This document shows positions 7,234 through 7,486 of a stretch of 7,486 nt of DNA, in pieces. Below the pieces are notes generated by a model that was given only the letters and a program-made list of their open reading frames with translations, did no database searches and was not told the DNA's origin. Made by a program: the position numbers and the translations under genes. The DNA comes from GCA-2687025 sp964473525 (lineage in GTDB: Bacteria; Poribacteria; WGA-4E; GCA-2687025). Positions within the stretch are counted from its first letter, which is position 1. The number at the start of each line of letters is the position of its first letter. Location: positions 1 to 7,486 of the forward strand of contig CAYYPK010000091.1 in assembly GCA_964473525.1 (NCBI GenBank), read 5' to 3'.

Positions 7234-7262
7234 CCTTCCCCCTTCCGAAGGGGGAAGGGACG
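7221..7262 (+). repeat. Right copy of the C-rich hairpin repeat
   Basis: This copy lies 45 bases after the DUF559 stop and is inverted relative to 6722-6762. CCTTCCCCCTT (7234-7244) pairs with AAGGGGGAAGG (7248-7258) around a CCG loop, a perfect 11-bp stem, preceded by the outer arm ACCCCCATCCTAG (7221-7233). The identical arms and differing loop compared with the left copy show selection on, or recent spread of, the stem. It may also act as a 3' transcript stabiliser for the DUF559 mRNA. Confidence -1.
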
Positions 7263-7330
7263 GGGCCGCTGGCGCTGCGCCTGCGTCAGTCGGCGACGTT
7301 GCGCGACCGAAGCCGCCCCATGGAGTGCCA

Positions 7331-7378
7331 CGCGGCGTCCTGCTGGCGCGCGTGGGTGGCGAACCGACTGCTTCCTGA
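7331..7378 (+). pseudogene. Remnant of a second DUF559 gene 3' end
   Basis: Within direct-repeat copy B, the frame from 7331 reads RG followed by VLLARVGGEPTAS and TGA at 7376-7378. This is the same last 13 residues and stop as the intact DUF559 gene (7134-7175). The sequence upstream of 7331 does not resemble the rest of the domain, so only the tail was duplicated or has survived. It has no start and no reason to be expressed. Confidence -1.
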
Positions 7379-7436
7379 TCGCCAATGGACCTTGGCGTTG
7401 CTTCTGAGGGGTTGGGTGCGCCGACCCCCATCCTAG
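7337..7436 (+). repeat. Direct repeat copy B (hairpin repeat broken after 13 bases)
   Basis: This is the second copy of the 7134-7233 segment. It keeps the outer arm ACCCCCATCCTAG (7424-7436) of the hairpin repeat, then stops matching at 7437, where the expected CCTTCCCCC stem is replaced by TATTACAACC. The region 7176-7486 has no convincing gene. It holds the right hairpin, 74 bases of featureless G+C-rich DNA (7263-7336), this copy, and the terminal A+T-richer tract. Confidence -1.
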
Positions 7437-7443
7437 TATTACA

Positions 7444-7467
7444 ACCGTAGATATTCTTGGCTACGGT
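7444..7467. other. Perfect 7-bp inverted repeat in a compositionally different tail
   Basis: ACCGTAG (7444-7450) and CTACGGT (7461-7467) form a perfect 7-bp stem around a 10-base A+T-rich loop. It lies just past the point (7437) where the duplicated segment breaks off, in sequence with visibly lower G+C than the rest of the window. It could be the end of another inserted element, a regulatory hairpin for a gene beyond the window, or chance. The window ends 19 bases later. Confidence -1.
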
Positions 7468-7486
7468 CCCAACATGGATCGGATGT

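Noticed and set aside
7209..7436. Plus-strand 75-codon frame, and the minus-strand frame 6565-6780
   Set aside because: Both contain 'PILAFPL' only because they translate the hairpin repeat. The rest reads through duplicated non-coding DNA with no family resemblance.
6722..7467. CRISPR-like array
   Set aside because: The repeats are few, in opposite orientations and unevenly spaced, and no cas-type gene is present.

Overview
The window looks like a G+C-rich (above 60% by eye), two-membrane (Gram-negative-type) bacterium. The evidence is a TamB C-terminus followed by an Omp85-family barrel protein, and neither has a role without an outer membrane. The phylum cannot be decided from the sequence. 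The mix of envelope genes, a large pentapeptide-repeat NACHT protein, a DUF559 gene and interspersed hairpin repeats would fit an uncultured environmental lineage, but that is a guess.

Layout, all genes on the + strand. (1) 1-3567 is a translationally coupled envelope operon: the 3' end of tamB, truncated by the window edge, overlaps by 14 bases a 923-residue Omp85 protein with about seven POTRA-like repeats. (2) 3568-3686 is a 119-base gap with an imperfect hairpin that may end the envelope transcript. (3) 3687-6707 encodes a 1006-residue STAND-type NACHT NTPase. It has an unrecognised helical N-terminus, a complete NTPase core, and a C-terminal array of 30 unbroken pentapeptide repeats. The architecture suggests a sensor or immune-type switch. 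(4) 6708-7486 is an accessory tail: a small DUF559 endonuclease-like gene (6810-7175) bracketed by two inverted copies of a roughly 41-base C-rich hairpin repeat. A 100-base direct duplication follows. It carries a second copy of the last codons of the DUF559 gene and only the first 13 bases of the hairpin repeat, and it gives way at 7437 to unrelated, more A+T-rich sequence with its own hairpin.

How the genes fit together: tamB and the Omp85 gene very probably act as one envelope machine, a periplasm-spanning lipid-transfer or assembly bridge plus an outer-membrane barrel with a long periplasmic arm. The NACHT gene has its own start region and is probably independent of them. The NACHT and DUF559 genes are neighbours but separated by a hairpin repeat, so a joint function is only a hypothesis. 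The two most interesting points are the NACHT-pentapeptide protein as a candidate defence sensor, and the DUF559 gene with inverted hairpin repeats as a possible repeat-associated mobile unit.
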